Shown: positions 8,901-16,084 of the stretch, one piece after another
Numbering within the stretch: the stretch's first letter is position 1
Layout: the number at the start of each line of letters is the position of its first letter
Assembly: GCA_017450695.1 (NCBI GenBank)
Contig: JAFSTA010000223.1
Span: forward strand, 1-32,529
DNA: 32,529 nt
Source: Kiritimatiellia bacterium
GTDB taxonomy: Bacteria; Verrucomicrobiota; Kiritimatiellia; RFP12; UBA1067
Reading direction: 5' to 3'
Notes under the pieces: model-generated
Database searches by the model: none
What the model was told of the DNA's origin: nothing
Seen by the model: only the letters and a program-made list of their open reading frames with translations
Translations under genes and position numbers: made by a program

Positions 8901-9396
8901 CAATCTCCTGTACCGTATGCGCGAGTTCCTGTCGGCGGCATTCGGCAGCGACAGGATCAATGTCAACCTCAACTTCATCGAGGCGGCGCTGGACTGCAAG
9001 ATCGACAAATACCTGACGGACAAGTTCTTCGATGACCATGCGAAGATGTACCGCAAGCGGCCGATCTACTGGCTCTTCGAATCACCGAAAGGCTATTTTT
9101 GCGCATTCGCCTATATGCACCGCATGACGGGGGCGACGGCGGGACTGATCCGCAACAAGTACTTGCTGCCGTACATCGCGCATTTGGAGAAGTGCCATGT
9201 CTCCGAGGCAGCGAAGGGCGCGGCCATGACGAATGCGGAACGCAAGCGCGTGAAAGAAATTGAAAAAGCGATTGCGGACTGCAAGAAGTACGACCTTGCC
9301 CTCCATGACCTTGCGGAAAAGTCCATCGCCATCGACCTCGATGACGGCGTGGCCGTGAACCGGGAGAAATACAAATCTGTCTTGGCGAAAATCTAG
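5908..9396 (+). CDS. pglX: BREX adenine-specific DNA methyltransferase PglX
   Basis: The product is a 1162-aa N6-adenine methyltransferase that marks host DNA in BREX systems. The AdoMet-binding motif I is DPCCGSGH (D276-H283) and the catalytic motif IV is NPPY (451-454); both are intact. The N-terminal 250 residues are the helical region typical of PglX. Residues from about 545 to 810, where target recognition is expected, are encoded by DNA of much lower GC than the flanks. The coding sequence contains two palindromic insertions that keep the frame: one encoding IGDSIADN at 6982-7008, and a hairpin plus a 15-bp tandem duplication at 8600-8646. No frameshift is seen, so the gene should be functional. 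The start follows brxC by 29 bp. Confidence 0.95.
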   Translation: MNLTKIENFAKNIRRSLMEGVDAALTLLGFTDQMPEAPMAVQGGWTYRGKVVDDVEFGARWQRLKDFIAHEEDGRKAAVERAAYTWFNRLVAIRILAKCGLVQPQLEWADQAAHIPVIVHRMRTGGWKPNLTPGEDAALARIRHDPTQTREQFAILAGAFCRETPILQASFGEIDDWTMLLVPTNLLAEGGLVDCLNDATLLSDEDYRQDELIGWLYQYYIAERKAEVYDGFKKKKKAGVAEIPAATQIFTPDWIVKYLVENTLDSADPTSTSFLDPCCGSGHILLEGFRHLLAAYDELGYSKRVAVERIFANNLTGIDIDPRARQLSTFALLLAAAKEDDSFADAHALPRVFDTAGAVIGDSIADNGTLENYIAKTLGTSKEKEIGEIRAALSLLRDRGENIGSLLKLDLAPETRALIKTRLPDVEDKVLRRALDRLLVLTGEYDALVTNPPYLGAGNLNATLKEYLEKHYKDGKGDLFSAFILRLIEMCKTGGRVGMITMQSWMFLSSFEAMRKCLLEKCTILSMAHLGAHAFDSLGGEVTQTTAFVLANEFYPGFAGTYYRLVDGKSEKEKKELFSKIEPFHVSADNFKKIPGTPFAYWVSEKMLKAFEEGKPLSEYALPRQGIATGDNNRFLRLWYEVSLSRLGFDGRQGEHTTKKWYPCRKGGSYRRWYGNYEIVLDWENDGKRLKEFSGSVIRNPNYHFLEGITWTSIGHTFSMRYAPAGFLFESKGATCVPVGDFSLKFSLALCNTVVADKFLELLAPTLDFHEGPVGNLPTLFVPRIQRQVESHIDELISLSRSDWDEYETSWDFKVNPLVQEGLRKGAGGMSLEDAWRSVFARRMEWAARMKELEEENNRLFIEAYGLEGELSPTVAWKDVSITGNPYYRYKIDGEGFRSAQYYCAEQDCAEQDIGPAMPQMPPELEARARADAVRELLSYGMGVLMGRYSLEKEGPILASQGETIQDYRERIHGAGRISPDEDGVIPAIALDGDFFQDNLLYRMREFLSAAFGSDRINVNLNFIEAALDCKIDKYLTDKFFDDHAKMYRKRPIYWLFESPKGYFCAFAYMHRMTGATAGLIRNKYLLPYIAHLEKCHVSEAAKGAAMTNAERKRVKEIEKAIADCKKYDLALHDLAEKSIAIDLDDGVAVNREKYKSVLAKI
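6982..7008. repeat. REP-like palindrome inside pglX
   Basis: GTTATCGGCGAT (6982-6993) and ATCGCCGATAAC (6997-7008) are perfect 12-bp arms around a 3-base loop (TCT). The element encodes VIGDSIADN in frame. The same core (ATCGGCGAT-N3-ATCGCCGAT) occurs in the transposase gene at 9823-9843, with an arm-swapped version at 9573-9591. Confidence 0.8.
7540..8340 (+). other. Low-GC block in the putative target-recognition region of pglX
   Basis: By hand count, sampled 60-base lines between 7801 and 8220 are about 35-42% GC. The line at 8401-8460 is about 62%, and the rest of the gene looks similar. Methyltransferase motifs I and IV lie outside the block. This fits replacement of the specificity segment by recombination with a foreign allele. 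Confidence 0.6.
8600..8646. repeat. Hairpin plus 15-bp tandem duplication inside pglX
   Basis: GTTCGGCGCAA (8600-8610) and TTGCGCCGAAC (8616-8626) are perfect 11-bp arms around TATTA. The right arm starts a 15-bp unit (TGCGCCGAACAGGAC) present twice, at 8617-8631 and 8632-8646, and encoding CAEQD twice. The unit length is a multiple of three, so copy-number change would not break the frame. Confidence 0.8.
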
Positions 9397-9405
9397 AAGA
9401 CATGG

Positions 9406-9419
9406 TAAACTATAGTTTA
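9406..9419. promoter_or_regulatory. AT-rich 14-bp perfect palindrome before the transposase gene
   Basis: TAAACTATAGTTTA reads the same on both strands. It lies 10-23 bp after the pglX stop and 17 bp before the transposase ATG. It is strikingly AT-rich for this region. TTGGCG (9382-9387), 18 bp and TAAACT could form an internal promoter, which would make the palindrome a possible operator. It could also mark an insertion junction. Confidence 0.35.
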
Positions 9420-9436
9420 ACAAATGGGAGAGAACG

Positions 9437-10603
9437 ATGACTGATTATCCTCTGAAAGAAACAATCCATTCCATGCTTCGGCGGTGTGTCGGCTGGGACT
9501 ACACGAAGCCCTGCATCTACATGATCACCGTCGTGCTGGCTGACCGGCGCGGCAAGGCGCTGGGTACCGTTCTCGCCGATAGGATCGGCGATCGCGGGCT
9601 TCCCGCCGCCGCCCATTGCGAACCGACCGACCTGGGGCGGGCGGTGGAAGGATGCTGGGAGGCAATCCCGCGCTTCTATCCGCAGGTGCAGATTCTCGGC
9701 AAACAGGTGATGCCGGACCATTTCCACGGAATCCTGTGGGTGAAAGAGCCGCTGGACTGCCATTTGGGACAGGTGGTCAAAGGCTTCAAGCTGGGTTGCA
9801 ACAAGGCGGCGCGGGCTCTATCATCGGCGATGGCATCGCCGATAACAGGGCTCGGCAAGGGGCTATTCGCGGAGGGCTTTCAGGACACCATCCTTTTCAG
9901 CAGAGGGCAACTCGAAAAGATGATCACCTACATCCAGGCGAACCCGTTACGCCTTGCCGTCAAGCGCGCGATGCCGGAGTTGTTCACGATGGTACGAGAT
10001 GTCCGGATCCCGGTGATCCTGTCGCCGACGGCAGAACCCGCCGACCTGCATTTCTCCGCCATCGGCAACCTGGGGCTGCTGGACCGACCGTTGGTACAGG
10101 TGCAATGCTCACGGCGACACCTCAACTACAGGCGCGTTCCCAAGCCCGGCGGCGGGTTGAAGATCGCGCGGGATGCACAAGGCGAGCCCATCGTTGAATT
10201 CGCCACGAGCGAATACGAGAACCGGCGCGACGAACTGCTGGCGGCAGGCCGTCACGGCGCGGCACTCATTTCACCCTGCATCTCCGACGGGGAGCGGCAG
10301 ATCGCCCGCGAGGCGTTGAAGGAGGGACTGCCGCTCGTCACCATGCAGAACAAGGGTTTCTCGAAACTGCAAAAGCCAAGCGGCCGGTATTTCGACGCCT
10401 GTGCCGCCGGGCGGCTTCTCATGATTGCCCCTGCGGCTTGGCCGCACATGGTCGGTGAAAAGCGGATGACCCGTGACGATGCCCTCGCCATGAATCGCCT
10501 CTGCCAATGGTTGGCGGGGGAGGGGGCCGCCACGATTGACTACAAGGGGCACACACCGGTCAATATCGACCGCATGGCGCTCGACGCCACAAGGAGTCCG
10601 TGA
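9437..10603 (+). CDS. Y1 (HUH) transposase, RAYT-like, with an extra C-terminal domain, inside the BREX operon
   Basis: The product is 388 aa. The N-terminal half is a Y1/IS200-type single-strand transposase domain. The metal-binding HUH signature is H95-F-H97 in VMPDHFHGILWV, and the likely catalytic tyrosine is Y165 in TYIQANP. This matches the REP-associated tyrosine transposase (RAYT) group. Residues about 260-365 form a second domain (LISPCISDGERQIAREAL; later KPSGRYFDACAAGRLLMIAP) that looks Rossmann-like and reminiscent of DprA/SMF. That reading is only tentative. The ATG follows GGGAGAG by about nine bases. The stop overlaps the pglZ start as TGATG. No IS ends or target duplications are seen, so it looks like a resident operon gene and not a fresh insertion. 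Two REP-like palindromes lie within it. Confidence 0.85.
   Translation: MTDYPLKETIHSMLRRCVGWDYTKPCIYMITVVLADRRGKALGTVLADRIGDRGLPAAAHCEPTDLGRAVEGCWEAIPRFYPQVQILGKQVMPDHFHGILWVKEPLDCHLGQVVKGFKLGCNKAARALSSAMASPITGLGKGLFAEGFQDTILFSRGQLEKMITYIQANPLRLAVKRAMPELFTMVRDVRIPVILSPTAEPADLHFSAIGNLGLLDRPLVQVQCSRRHLNYRRVPKPGGGLKIARDAQGEPIVEFATSEYENRRDELLAAGRHGAALISPCISDGERQIAREALKEGLPLVTMQNKGFSKLQKPSGRYFDACAAGRLLMIAPAAWPHMVGEKRMTRDDALAMNRLCQWLAGEGAATIDYKGHTPVNIDRMALDATRSP
9573..9591. repeat. REP-like palindrome inside the transposase gene, copy 1
   Basis: TCGCCGAT (9573-9580) and ATCGGCGA (9584-9591) are 8-bp arms with loop AGG. The arms are the same words as in the palindrome at 6982-7008 but in swapped order. 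In frame it encodes part of LADRIGDRG. Confidence 0.7.
9823..9843. repeat. REP-like palindrome inside the transposase gene, copy 2
   Basis: ATCGGCGAT (9823-9831) and ATCGCCGAT (9835-9843) are 9-bp arms with loop GGC. It is followed by AACAGGGC; read on the other strand, the element and its left flank (CCTGTTATCGGCGAT) nearly match the pglX copy at 6982-7008. It is translated as part of LSSAMASPITG. Confidence 0.75.
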
Positions 10604-13167
10604 TGAAAGCGGAAGAAATCAAAAAGCATTTCGAAACAAGCGGAAGAAACGTCGCGTTTCTATTCGCGGAAGATATCTTCGTGCGTGACGAGATCATGCG
10701 GTTCGACCTGGGAGCCGATACAGAAATCGTGGAATACAAAGGCGATGCGTTCGTGCTCAAGCACAAGATACGCACGTTACCGAAAGAGAAGCGCCTTGTG
10801 GTACTGGTATCGGGACCGTCGCCGCTCGCAACGGGAGAAGACACGGGGTCGTTTCCGCTTCTCGGCGAACTTATGGCGAACGGAGAGTGCAAGGCGCAGA
10901 CGCCGGTCTCGTTCATGGCGGCGAACGGAATGAACACGGGCGATGCCGCACTTGCGGGAATCGTGTCGCGCCATCTTGCAGAGATGACGACGGGAAAAGG
11001 CGATGCGGTGTTCGGCGGGCAGTTCGGGACCGGGTTCACGGCGGAGAAGGCGGCGCAGGGACTGGTGAGCATTCATCTCGGCGCGAAGGAGATGTGGGAG
11101 TGGCGGGAGATATTTGCGAACCTGTTCCTCTGCGATGCCGAAGAGGTAAAGAATCCGAAAAACGGATCGAAGGCGGCGTTCCTGTTCAAATCAGGATTCG
11201 GCGACGTGTTGAAAGAAGTCCAGGGGAAATGCCGATGGTATTTTGGCGCGGAGGGGCAGACGCCGAAAGGCGGAGAAATCGGAAAGAGGGGCTTTTTCTC
11301 TACGGCGGTGGAGCGGCTCGTGTACAATGCGGTGACGCGTCCCCTGCCGGTCGCTGCGGGCGATCCCTATACGACGCGGAAAGAGACGGATGCAGGGAGA
11401 CTGGATCGGATGGAAGGATTCCTGCGCTGGGCTTCAGAGAGCCTGCCGGAGCAGAAGCGGCGAAAGTTCTTCGGCGCGGTCGAGGCATTGTCGGCGCAAG
11501 TCAAGGGCAAGGGCATTGTTGCGGCATACGGCGCGACGGCAAGGTACGGGTTCTATTTCCAGCGGGTTTCGAAGGAGATTCTGCGCACATTGGCAGCGGA
11601 CGGATTCGGGGCTGATTCGGCGACGAAGGCAAAGGCGGCGGAGCGCGTGGCGAGCTCGGCGGTGGCCGATGGCGATACGGTGGCGCTCGCGCGCACGGAG
11701 GCGGCGATGGCCCGGTTCTATGTGGAGCGGGCGAAGATCGCCACGTTCGCGCGGAATACGCGGGAGGAGATGCTTTCCGCATACACGGGCGGATGGTGGC
11801 GCCTCGACAGGGAGTACAGGCTGGCGCTGGAGCACCTTGCCTCAATCGCGAATGACGAGTGCCGTGCTGTGGTGGAGAGGGCAAAGGAGAAGTTTGAGAC
11901 GGATGCCCAAGGGACATTCAACGAAATGAACCTTGCCTGGACAAACACGCTCAATGCGGCGGGTGGTGCCGTAGGCATAGAGGGGGTGTTGGCGCAAGAG
12001 GACTTCTACGAGAAGAAGAAAGACCCGTCGGTGAAGATGGCCGTGGTGGTGAGCGACGCCCTGCGGTACGAGGTGGCGCTGGAGGTGATGGACCGGCTGA
12101 ACGCGAACCGGGGGGCCGTCACGATGGAGGCGGGAATCGCGCATCTGCCGACCGAGACCCAGTACACGAAAGCGACATTGCTGCCGCACACTTCAATCGA
12201 ATTCCAGAGGGGCCAGGCGCTGCGGCTCGACGGCGGCAAACCGACGGTGACGACGGCCGACAAGCAGGGCATTCTTCAGGCGCACTGCACGGAGGGGGTG
12301 TGCGTGACGGCGAAAGATCTGAAGGGCAAGGCACAGACTGAGAAAAGAGCCATTTTCAAGAACAGGGTCGTCTATGTTTTCCACGACTCCATCGACCATA
12401 CCGGACACGGTGCGGCAACCGGACAAGAGATGGCCGGGGCGTGTCGCGAGGCTGTGGACGAGTTGGTCAAGCTGATACAGAACATCCAGAACACATGCAA
12501 TGTCAACCATGTGTGGCTGGTGGCAGACCATGGCTTTCTGCTCTGCGACCGCGACATCCCGGACGGCGAAAAGATTCCGGTGGAGGAGAATGAAGACGCC
12601 AAGGAGAAGACGACGCGCTACTACTTCACGGAGCGGGCGGATCCCATCCATGCCATCTTGAAGGTGGCGCTTCCGGATGGCGGATTCGTGGCGGTGCCGG
12701 CGGGGACGCGTCGCTTCAAGGCCAACGGAAGCTATACGTTCGTGCATGGCGGCGCGTCGCTACAGGAGATGGTCATCCCGGTCATGCATTCGCGGCTGCT
12801 CGGCACGGACGCGACGAGGAGCCGTGCGAAGGTGGGCGTGACGATACTCGGTACCAACCTGCGCGTACAGTCGAGTCGGATCAAGTTCGAGTTGTTGCAG
12901 AACGAGGCCGTTTCCGCGGAGATGCAGGAACGGACGGTGCTTTGCGCCCTGTATGCGGATTCCGAGATGGTCAGCAACGAAGTGAGGATCAAGCTCGACT
13001 CCACGAGTGCGTCGCTGGATGATCGGAAGAAGGTCGTCGAGCTTGTGCTGAACGGGGAGACGGCGGGCATCCTCACGCTCAAGGTCTTCGCGGATGGCGA
13101 TTCGTTAAACGCGCTTGACGAAAAGACCGTAACCAACGAAACCCTTATCCCTATGGACAACTGGTAA
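10603..13167 (+). CDS. pglZ: BREX alkaline-phosphatase-superfamily protein PglZ
   Basis: The product is 854 aa, the usual size for type I PglZ, a member of the alkaline phosphatase superfamily required for BREX. Metal-site motifs are visible: VVVSDALRYE (481-490) and LVADHGF (639-645), with VFHDSIDHTGHG between them. The first 400 residues are helical and charged, as expected for the N-terminal BREX-specific part. The ATG at 10603 has AAGGAG six bases upstream. The GTG at 10600 is in frame but too close to that site. The start overlaps the transposase stop (TGATG), so its translation probably depends on the transposase gene. It is followed after 15 bp by the brxL-type gene. Confidence 0.93.
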   Translation: MKAEEIKKHFETSGRNVAFLFAEDIFVRDEIMRFDLGADTEIVEYKGDAFVLKHKIRTLPKEKRLVVLVSGPSPLATGEDTGSFPLLGELMANGECKAQTPVSFMAANGMNTGDAALAGIVSRHLAEMTTGKGDAVFGGQFGTGFTAEKAAQGLVSIHLGAKEMWEWREIFANLFLCDAEEVKNPKNGSKAAFLFKSGFGDVLKEVQGKCRWYFGAEGQTPKGGEIGKRGFFSTAVERLVYNAVTRPLPVAAGDPYTTRKETDAGRLDRMEGFLRWASESLPEQKRRKFFGAVEALSAQVKGKGIVAAYGATARYGFYFQRVSKEILRTLAADGFGADSATKAKAAERVASSAVADGDTVALARTEAAMARFYVERAKIATFARNTREEMLSAYTGGWWRLDREYRLALEHLASIANDECRAVVERAKEKFETDAQGTFNEMNLAWTNTLNAAGGAVGIEGVLAQEDFYEKKKDPSVKMAVVVSDALRYEVALEVMDRLNANRGAVTMEAGIAHLPTETQYTKATLLPHTSIEFQRGQALRLDGGKPTVTTADKQGILQAHCTEGVCVTAKDLKGKAQTEKRAIFKNRVVYVFHDSIDHTGHGAATGQEMAGACREAVDELVKLIQNIQNTCNVNHVWLVADHGFLLCDRDIPDGEKIPVEENEDAKEKTTRYYFTERADPIHAILKVALPDGGFVAVPAGTRRFKANGSYTFVHGGASLQEMVIPVMHSRLLGTDATRSRAKVGVTILGTNLRVQSSRIKFELLQNEAVSAEMQERTVLCALYADSEMVSNEVRIKLDSTSASLDDRKKVVELVLNGETAGILTLKVFADGDSLNALDEKTVTNETLIPMDNW

Positions 13168-13182
13168 GACAGGAGAAGAAAG

Positions 13183-15615
13183 ATGACGGAGATAGACAAC
13201 GAAGTGCTGGAAGCGGACAAGAAACTCAATGTGAAGGTACTGGAGAGATTCGCGAAGTCCGTGGTGCGCAAAGACCTTGCCTTTCAGGTGAAGGGGAATC
13301 TGCCCGTGCCCACGTATGTGATCGAGTATCTGCTCGCGCAATTCTGTCAGTCAAGTGACGAACAGGAGATTGCCAAGGGCATGGAGGAGGTGAAGGAGAT
13401 CGTTCGCGAACGCTATTTCAACCGGGCGGACAACGAAATCATCAAAGGACGCATTCGGGAGAAGGGTTCGTATCTGATCATCGACAAGGTGAGCGCGTAT
13501 CTTGATGCAGGGGCGAACTGCTATCGGTGCAAGTTGGAAAATCTCGGGCTTGGCGGACTCAATATCCCGGATCAGGTCGTCCGGGCGAACGAGAAGCTGC
13601 TTTCAGGCACGGGGGTGTGGTCGCTCATCAAGATGAAATTCGATCCGGGCGACGATGCGGTTGATCGGTGGGTCATCGAAGAGTACAAGCCGATCCAGAT
13701 CGCCAACGTGGATGTGGGGGAATACAAGGCACACCGCAAGGAGTTCACGACAGATGAATGGATCGACTTCCTGATCCATTCGTCCGGGCTGAACCCGTGC
13801 GTCCTCAACCGGCGCGAGAAGCTGCTTGTCATCGCGAGGTTCTTGCCATACGTGGAGAACAACTTCAACTTTATGGAACTGGGGCCGAAAGGGACGGGAA
13901 AGAGCCATGTGTTCCAGGACTTCTCCCCTTATGGCGTACTGGTGAGCGGAGGCGACATGACAAGCGCCAGGCTGTTTGTGAAAGAGGGCAAGCAGGAGTC
14001 GCTGGGGCTTGTGGCATTTTGGGACAATGTCACCTGGGATGAATATGAACAACGGAAAGGAACGCGCATCAAAGACCCGTCCATTGTTGCGACAATGCAG
14101 AACTATCTTGCCAACAAGGCGTTCAACAGGGGTGGTGCGACGCATGTGGCATCGGCTTCCATGTCCTTCGTGGGCAACACGAAACATACCGTCGATTACA
14201 TGATGCGCCGGACGCATCTTTTTGAATCAATCCCCTCGGACTTCTTTGTCAACGGCGGCGCTTTCCTCGACCGCATCCATCTGTATAATCCCGGATGGGA
14301 GATTTCGCCGCTTAAGAAAAGCAGTTTCTCGGTGGGTTATGGCATGATCACGGACTATTTCGCGGCGATTCTCCATGCCATGCGCAACGAGGACCGCTCG
14401 GGGGAGATGGCGAAGTTTGCGAAGTTCAGCAGCACGTTAAGCGAACGCGACCACCTTGCCGTTCGCAAGACTTTCTCCGGCATGATGAAGCTGCTGTTTC
14501 CCGATGGCGCTTATACGACGGACGAGGCGTTTGAGATCATCGACTTCGCGGCGGAAGGACGCAAGCGGGTGAAGGAGCAGCTGTACAAGATCGACGAGAC
14601 CTTCAGGGCGGAGCCGGCGGTGTTCGAGTACACGATCCTGTCAAGCGGAGAGAAGCGGCAGATCAAGACGCTGGAAGAGATCGAGAACGTAGTGGCGGGT
14701 GACGAGTGCCCGGTGGCTAGCGGTGCGTGCCCGGTGGATCGTGACGGCAATCACGAACTAGCCACTGACCACTACCCGACGGCCACGAATTTTGGCCCGA
14801 AGCATGTTTATATCCAGACCAACCAGCGCGGTGTCTCGTACAAGTCGCTGTTCGGAGACTATCTGAGGGGCGCTCAGGAGATCGTCATCGTCGATCCCTA
14901 CATCCACAAACCGTACCAGATAGACAATCTCACCGACCTGTTGCAGCTGATCCTGGACTTGAACGCAGACTCAGAGGATCTGCGTGTAGAGTTGCACACG
15001 AGCGTGAACGAGGCCGATCCTGCGGGGCAGAACGAGGCGTTTGAATCGCTCAAGGAGGATTTGGCGCGTGAGGGTGTGGAGTTCGATTTCACCTACGACG
15101 CCACGCATGACAGGGCGATTCTGGTTGACGACAAGTGGGCGATCAACCTTGGACGCGGGTTGGACATCTTTGAATGGTTTCAACGATATTCGCTGAAGAA
15201 GACGTCACAGCGGATGCGCAAGTGCCGCGACTTCCAGATGACAATCGCGCCGATCCGGCCGACGGTCAGCGCGGATGAGCTAATCGCCGGCGTCAAGGCG
15301 GGGCAGGTCAAGTCCAATAGCACCGACGGCTATCTTGTGCTTGCGGGACAGTTCTACGATGAGATCGAGGCCGGCACGAAGACCGTCGAGTACCGTGATT
15401 TCACGAAGTACAACCTCAAGCGCACAATCGGCATCACAACGATCCGGTTCAATCGCGGCTACGGGCACCCCGGCCAGCCGCCCGCGCAGATGCGCTGGGA
15501 GGTGGAGAAGGTCGTGTTTCAGGATGCCGCCAACAACGAGTGCGATCCTATGACCGCGCCGGACGGTTTTGTCCCCGTGAGGATAGCGATCTATCTTGGG
15601 AAGCGAATCGGGTAA
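13183..15615 (+). CDS. brxL: BrxL-type AAA+ protein with MIT_C/PLD-like and ASCH domains replacing the Lon-like domain
   Basis: The product is 810 aa, longer than typical type I BrxL (about 680). Residues 1-500 match the BrxL AAA+ core: Walker A GPKGTGKS (234-241), Walker B-like LVAFWDN (276-282), and a sensor-like GNTKH further on. D281 is followed by N282 where a glutamate is usual. After GRKRVKEQLYKIDE and a short repeat-derived linker (about 508-535), the expected Lon-protease-like domain is absent. Instead about 540-690 resembles the MIT_C phospholipase-D-like fold (IVIVDPYIHKPYQ; HDRAILVDDKWAINLGRGLD). About 715-808 is an ASCH domain with the signature GxKxxExR (G731, K733, E736, R738). 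ASCH belongs to the PUA-like superfamily that also contains modified-base readers. AGGAG lies seven bases before the ATG. In other BREX systems BrxL is a DNA-binding AAA+ ring. The AAA+ and ASCH calls are firm; MIT_C is likely. Confidence 0.88.
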   Translation: MTEIDNEVLEADKKLNVKVLERFAKSVVRKDLAFQVKGNLPVPTYVIEYLLAQFCQSSDEQEIAKGMEEVKEIVRERYFNRADNEIIKGRIREKGSYLIIDKVSAYLDAGANCYRCKLENLGLGGLNIPDQVVRANEKLLSGTGVWSLIKMKFDPGDDAVDRWVIEEYKPIQIANVDVGEYKAHRKEFTTDEWIDFLIHSSGLNPCVLNRREKLLVIARFLPYVENNFNFMELGPKGTGKSHVFQDFSPYGVLVSGGDMTSARLFVKEGKQESLGLVAFWDNVTWDEYEQRKGTRIKDPSIVATMQNYLANKAFNRGGATHVASASMSFVGNTKHTVDYMMRRTHLFESIPSDFFVNGGAFLDRIHLYNPGWEISPLKKSSFSVGYGMITDYFAAILHAMRNEDRSGEMAKFAKFSSTLSERDHLAVRKTFSGMMKLLFPDGAYTTDEAFEIIDFAAEGRKRVKEQLYKIDETFRAEPAVFEYTILSSGEKRQIKTLEEIENVVAGDECPVASGACPVDRDGNHELATDHYPTATNFGPKHVYIQTNQRGVSYKSLFGDYLRGAQEIVIVDPYIHKPYQIDNLTDLLQLILDLNADSEDLRVELHTSVNEADPAGQNEAFESLKEDLAREGVEFDFTYDATHDRAILVDDKWAINLGRGLDIFEWFQRYSLKKTSQRMRKCRDFQMTIAPIRPTVSADELIAGVKAGQVKSNSTDGYLVLAGQFYDEIEAGTKTVEYRDFTKYNLKRTIGITTIRFNRGYGHPGQPPAQMRWEVEKVVFQDAANNECDPMTAPDGFVPVRIAIYLGKRIG
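14707..14765 (+). repeat. Intergenic-type repeat embedded in the brxL linker
   Basis: TGCCCGGTGG occurs at 14707-14716 and 14728-14737. GTGGCTAG (14713-14720) is inverted at 14758-14765 (CTAGCCAC). The style (GGTGGCTAGCGG, CTAGCCACTGACCACTACCCG) resembles the non-coding repeats at 18602-18634 and 21960-22015. It encodes a low-complexity linker between the AAA+ and PLD-like domains without breaking the frame. Confidence 0.55.
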
Positions 15616-16084
15616 ATGGGGAGAAAGGGACTGTAGAGGCGACGCTACGCGCCGCCAGCGGAGAAGCGGCGGCATTCGGGGAAGCGGCACTCCCGCCGCT
15701 TCATTCCGTTCCGTTGTCCCGCAAGGCGACAAATCAACGTTCCTTTCGTGATTGGGAGTTTGGGAGGCTTGGAGAACAGCCGCCCCTTATCTCCAAAACT
15801 CCGAGACTCCCCGGAGCGAAAGCAAGATCCGCTTGTCCAAAGCGGTCGCGACGGGGCGCGACCCTCCCGTGCTCTGCGTCTCAGCGGCTCTGCGTGAGAA
15901 TCGGTTGACAGGTTAGCGTGTTCAGCAAAGCGGTCGCGATCCATCCTGCGCGAGGCTACGGAGGACAGGCTAGCGCGCCCCTCCCAATTCGGGCAACGAG
16001 GACGTTGCCCCTCCCGCTCGGCTTTCCGCGCTGAGGGCTGCGCGTGGCAAAACCCGACTGCCGTCTTTGCCCGAAAACAGGAAA
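15616..16084. other. Non-coding region between brxL and nagB
   Basis: About 470 bp without a convincing gene. It starts with the 80-bp repeat at 15632-15711. Further on are AAAGCGGTCGCGA twice (about 15838 and 15934) and a CTCTGCGTCTCAGCGGCTCTGCGTGAG-type repeat (about 15874-15900; the words CTCTGCGT and CTCTGCGTGAG recur). CGGGCAACGAGGACGTTGCCC (about 15989-16009) can form a hairpin. No clear terminator with a T-run follows the BREX operon. Confidence 0.6.
15632..15711 (+). repeat. 80-bp gene-end repeat, copy A
   Basis: It starts 17 bp after the brxL stop. It aligns over about 80 bp with 27921-28000, with roughly five sixths of positions identical. Shared blocks include CATTCGGG.AAGCGGCACTC and GCCGCTTCATTC.GTTC. 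It begins with a GGCG...CGCC hairpin, like the other gene-end elements in this window. Confidence 0.75.

Noticed and set aside
9397-10603. Recent IS insertion disrupting the BREX operon
   Set aside because: No terminal repeats or target duplication are seen, and the TGATG overlap with pglZ argues for an established gene.
15540-15908. Gene after brxL
   Set aside because: The frame overlaps the brxL 3' end and consists mainly of repeat sequence.
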